From Mesorhizobium sp. CA14 (GTDB taxonomy: Bacteria; Pseudomonadota; Alphaproteobacteria; Rhizobiales; Rhizobiaceae): DNA of 64,000 bases. The position numbers were made by a program, and so were the translations under genes. Below the pieces are notes generated by a model. That model made no database searches. It had not been told where the DNA came from and saw nothing but the letters and a program-made list of their open reading frames with translations. Below, one piece after another: positions 61,973 through 64,000 of the stretch. Position 1 is the first letter of the stretch; every line of letters starts with the position of its first letter. The DNA is taken from NCBI RefSeq assembly GCF_020165195.1, contig NZ_JAIUHR010000013.1:78106-142105 (forward strand), given 5' to 3'.

Positions 61973-62689
61973 ATGAAAGAAAAGAACCTTCTCGCGGAAC
62001 TCGCCGCCTATCTCTTTTCCAACTCGGACAAGGAGTCCGGCCGCACGCCGTCGGAGCGCGAGCTGGCGGAACATTTCGGCGTCAGCCGCGGCCAGATCCG
62101 CGAAGCGCTCGCCATTCTCGAAGCCATGCGCATTGTCGAGCGGCGCGCCAAGTCCGGCATCTATATCGATACCAAGCAGGCGAGCGTGGAAGCGCTGGCG
62201 CTTTTTGCCCGCGCCGGCCTGCCGCTCGATCCGGTGCAGATCTACGAAACCGTCGAATTGCGCAAGATCCATGAGATCAAGGCGGCCGAGCTTGCCTGCT
62301 CGCGCGCCACCGAGGAGAACTTCGAGCGCCTGCGCGAGATCCTGAAGGCTTCCGAAGAGCGCATCGCCGCCGGTGAAGGCCTCGCCAAGGAAGACCGCGA
62401 GTTCCACCTCGAGATCGTGCGCGCGACCAAGAACAGCGTCTTCCACAACATCTGCAGCGTCTATTACCTGATGGGCGAGCAGCGCCTGCCGATCTATTTC
62501 AACGACCCCGAACGCAGCGTGCGCTCGCATGCCGAGCACATCCAGATCTACGAGGCGCTGCTACGCCGCGACGGCAATCTCGCCCAGGCCCTGATGAATG
62601 CCCATTTGCAGGGCGCCGAGAGCTACTGGAAGGGGATCATCGAAGGCCGCGGGAAGGAACCGAAAAGCGCAGCGCTCGAGAAGGCTTGA
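61973..62689 (+). CDS. FadR-type GntR regulator with FCD domain
   Basis: 238 residues. Winged helix (about 10-70) TPSERELAEHFGVSRGQIREALAILEAMRIVERRAKSG, then an FCD helical domain (80-225) with metal-type residues in EDREFHLEIV (Asp, His), SHAEHIQIYEAL (His) and NAHLQGAES (His). It lies within the plus-strand unit and probably controls the divergent region 59457-59856, whose two palindromes match the FadR-type consensus. The effector may be the sugar acid or keto acid of this pathway. Confidence 0.88.
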   Translation: MKEKNLLAELAAYLFSNSDKESGRTPSERELAEHFGVSRGQIREALAILEAMRIVERRAKSGIYIDTKQASVEALALFARAGLPLDPVQIYETVELRKIHEIKAAELACSRATEENFERLREILKASEERIAAGEGLAKEDREFHLEIVRATKNSVFHNICSVYYLMGEQRLPIYFNDPERSVRSHAEHIQIYEALLRRDGNLAQALMNAHLQGAESYWKGIIEGRGKEPKSAALEKA

Positions 62690-62693
62690 GCCG

Positions 62694-63674
62694 ATGTGCA
62701 AGATCCTGTCGACGCATCCGCTGCACCCGCGCGCCACGGCGATGCTGGCCGGCGCCGGGCGGCTTGCGATCGCTTCCGCGCTCGATGCCAAGACACTGAC
62801 CGCCGAAGCTCGCGATGCCGACATCGTCATCGTGCGCGCGCCGTTGCCGCCGGAGTTGTTTGCCGGCGCGGCGAATTTGCGCGCCGCGATCCGCCACGGC
62901 GCCGGGCTGGACATGATCCCTGTCGAGGCGGCGACCGCCGCCGGCGTGCTGGTCGCGAACGTGCCCGCCGTCAACGCCCGCTCGGTCGCCGAGCACGTGA
63001 TGTTCACCGCCCTTGCGCTGCTGCGGCGCTTCCGCGTGATGGACCGCGACCTACGCGCCAAGGGCTGGCTTGCCGGGCGCGAGCACGCCAACTTGACCAG
63101 CGAGCTGGCCGGCAAGACGATCGGCATCGTCGGCCTCGGCGCAGTCGGCCAGGCCGTCGGCCACATCGCCGCGCACGGCTTCGACCTCAACGTCGTGGCG
63201 ACCACGCGCAGCCTGCGTCCGGCGCCCGAGCGTGTCGGCTTCCTGTCGATCGACGCGTTGGTCGAGCAAAGCGACATCATCGTGCTCTGCTGCCCGCTGA
63301 CGCAGGAGACGCGCGGCCTGATCAGCCGCGAGCGCATCGCCCGCATGAAGCCCAACGCGCTGCTGATCAATGTCTCGCGCGGCCCGGTGGTGGACGATGA
63401 GGCGCTGATCGAAGCGCTGCGGGCGGGCCGTATCGGCGGCGCCGCGCTCGATGTCTTTTCCACGCAGCCGCTGCCGCCCAACCATCCTTATTTCGGCTTC
63501 GACAATGTCATCGTCACCCCGCATATGGCCGGCATCACCGAGGAATCGATGATGCGCATGGGCGTCGGCGCGGCCGGCGAGGCGCTGCTGGTGCTGGCCG
63601 GCAAACTGCCGGTCAACCTGCGCAATCCGGAAGTCATCGAGCACTACCGGCGACGCTTTCCGGTCGGCGAATAG
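62694..63674 (+). CDS. D-2-hydroxyacid dehydrogenase (phosphoglycerate dehydrogenase-like)
   Basis: 326 residues. NAD-binding loop GIVGLGAVGQAVGHIAA, the catalytic Arg in INVSRGPVVDDEAL and the catalytic His in VTPHMAGITEES; the regulatory ACT domain of SerA is absent. It oxidises or reduces a 2-hydroxy acid/2-keto acid pair. It begins four bases after the FadR-type gene, so it is in the sugar-acid unit. It could also be a hydroxypyruvate or tartronate-type reductase. Confidence 0.87.
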   Translation: MCKILSTHPLHPRATAMLAGAGRLAIASALDAKTLTAEARDADIVIVRAPLPPELFAGAANLRAAIRHGAGLDMIPVEAATAAGVLVANVPAVNARSVAEHVMFTALALLRRFRVMDRDLRAKGWLAGREHANLTSELAGKTIGIVGLGAVGQAVGHIAAHGFDLNVVATTRSLRPAPERVGFLSIDALVEQSDIIVLCCPLTQETRGLISRERIARMKPNALLINVSRGPVVDDEALIEALRAGRIGGAALDVFSTQPLPPNHPYFGFDNVIVTPHMAGITEESMMRMGVGAAGEALLVLAGKLPVNLRNPEVIEHYRRRFPVGE

Positions 63675-64000
63675 TTCCGCGGCGAACATCGCGACGGTGC
63701 GGACCGGAGACGCCGGCGGGACAGCGCCCCCCTCCGTCCTGCCGGACATCTCCCATAAGGGGGAGATTGGCTTCTGTGACTGTCGTGACTGATCGGGCCG
63801 AGGTTTGGTTGCCAGGTGGTTCCCCCAATCCGTCGCTGCTTCGCAGCGCCACCTTTCCCCCCCTTGCGGCAGGGCTGTCCGGGGAAAGTTATTCATAGGC
63901 GAAGTCCAACTGGTTTTGGGGAGGTTCGGTTGCTTCGGCGGCCGGGATTGACCGGAGGTGGCTTGTTGATGGCCTCGATTCTTCGGCGTTCGAACAGGCA
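63675..64000. repeat. Palindromic repeat and possible 3' end of an unknown gene at the right edge
   Basis: About 63700-63880 carries a repeat related to the one after polA (GGCGGGACAGCGCCCCCCTC, CATCTCCCATAAGGGGGAGAT and, inverted, CCCCCCTTGCGGCAGGGCTGTCCGG). From 63889 (TAA on the minus strand) to the window end a minus frame is open and ends EPPQNQLDFAYE. It may be the end of a gene that continues outside the window; I do not recognise it. Confidence 0.45.

Noticed and set aside
63889..64000. Transposase C-terminus at the right edge
   Set aside because: Only 37 codons are visible and none matches a transposase motif that I can identify; kept only as a possible gene end.

Overview
The window reads as chromosome of a Mesorhizobium-like member of the Hyphomicrobiales. 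Support for this: high GC with strong third-position GC bias, an APS-reductase-type CysH next to DUF934 and DUF2849 genes, an alphaproteobacterial Zur, many ABC sugar importers, a rhizobial-style C-P lyase operon, and several families of GC-rich palindromic intergenic repeats. No rRNA, tRNA, CRISPR array or intact insertion sequence was seen.

Layout. 1-4.6 kb: sulfate assimilation on the minus strand (cysG, DUF2849, cysI, cysH, DUF934). 5.0-12.4 kb: host-attachment protein, YbaL-type K+/H+ antiporter, AraC regulator facing a quinone-reductase-like MDR protein, SDR, class A penicillin-binding protein. 12.6-14.35 kb: scar of an OafA-type acyltransferase gene, its two ends left on either side of a foreign AlbA_2 (Schlafen-like) gene. 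14.4-22.2 kb: two small proteins, ribonuclease D, M20 peptidase, a candidate sRNA with three C-rich hairpin loops, polA, zur, an aldo/keto reductase. 22.4-30.0 kb: a complete sugar ABC importer with an oxidoreductase and an isomerase, facing a LacI repressor; two identical operators lie on the two promoters. 30.1-35.0 kb: gnd and a copper operon (DUF2946, PCu(A)C, YcnI/DUF1775, CopC-CopD fusion) in which the YcnI gene carries an in-frame amber codon. 35.1-43.0 kb: a double-HTH GntR regulator, UxaA-type dehydratase, Rbs-type ABC importer and Zn-dehydrogenase. 43.3-54.7 kb: phosphonate utilisation (phnF facing phnGHIJKL, a hexapeptide transferase, a 2H-phosphoesterase-like protein, phnC, phnD, two phnE). 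54.8-56.0 kb: an AT-richer gene for a TIR-like effector. 55.9-63.7 kb: two divergent sugar/sugar-acid catabolic units with an internal FadR-type regulator.

How it works together. Most of the window is scavenging: reduced sulfur, phosphonate phosphorus and three carbohydrate uptake or conversion modules, each with its own regulator and, in several cases, recognisable operators (LacI sites, PHO box plus PhnF palindrome, FadR-type sites). The accessory signals are the TIR-like gene, the AlbA_2 gene replacing most of an acyltransferase, a palindromic repeat translated as the C-terminus of PhnJ, and the candidate sRNA upstream of polA. The TIR-like gene is the best candidate for an under-described defence element, though no partner gene is visible beside it.
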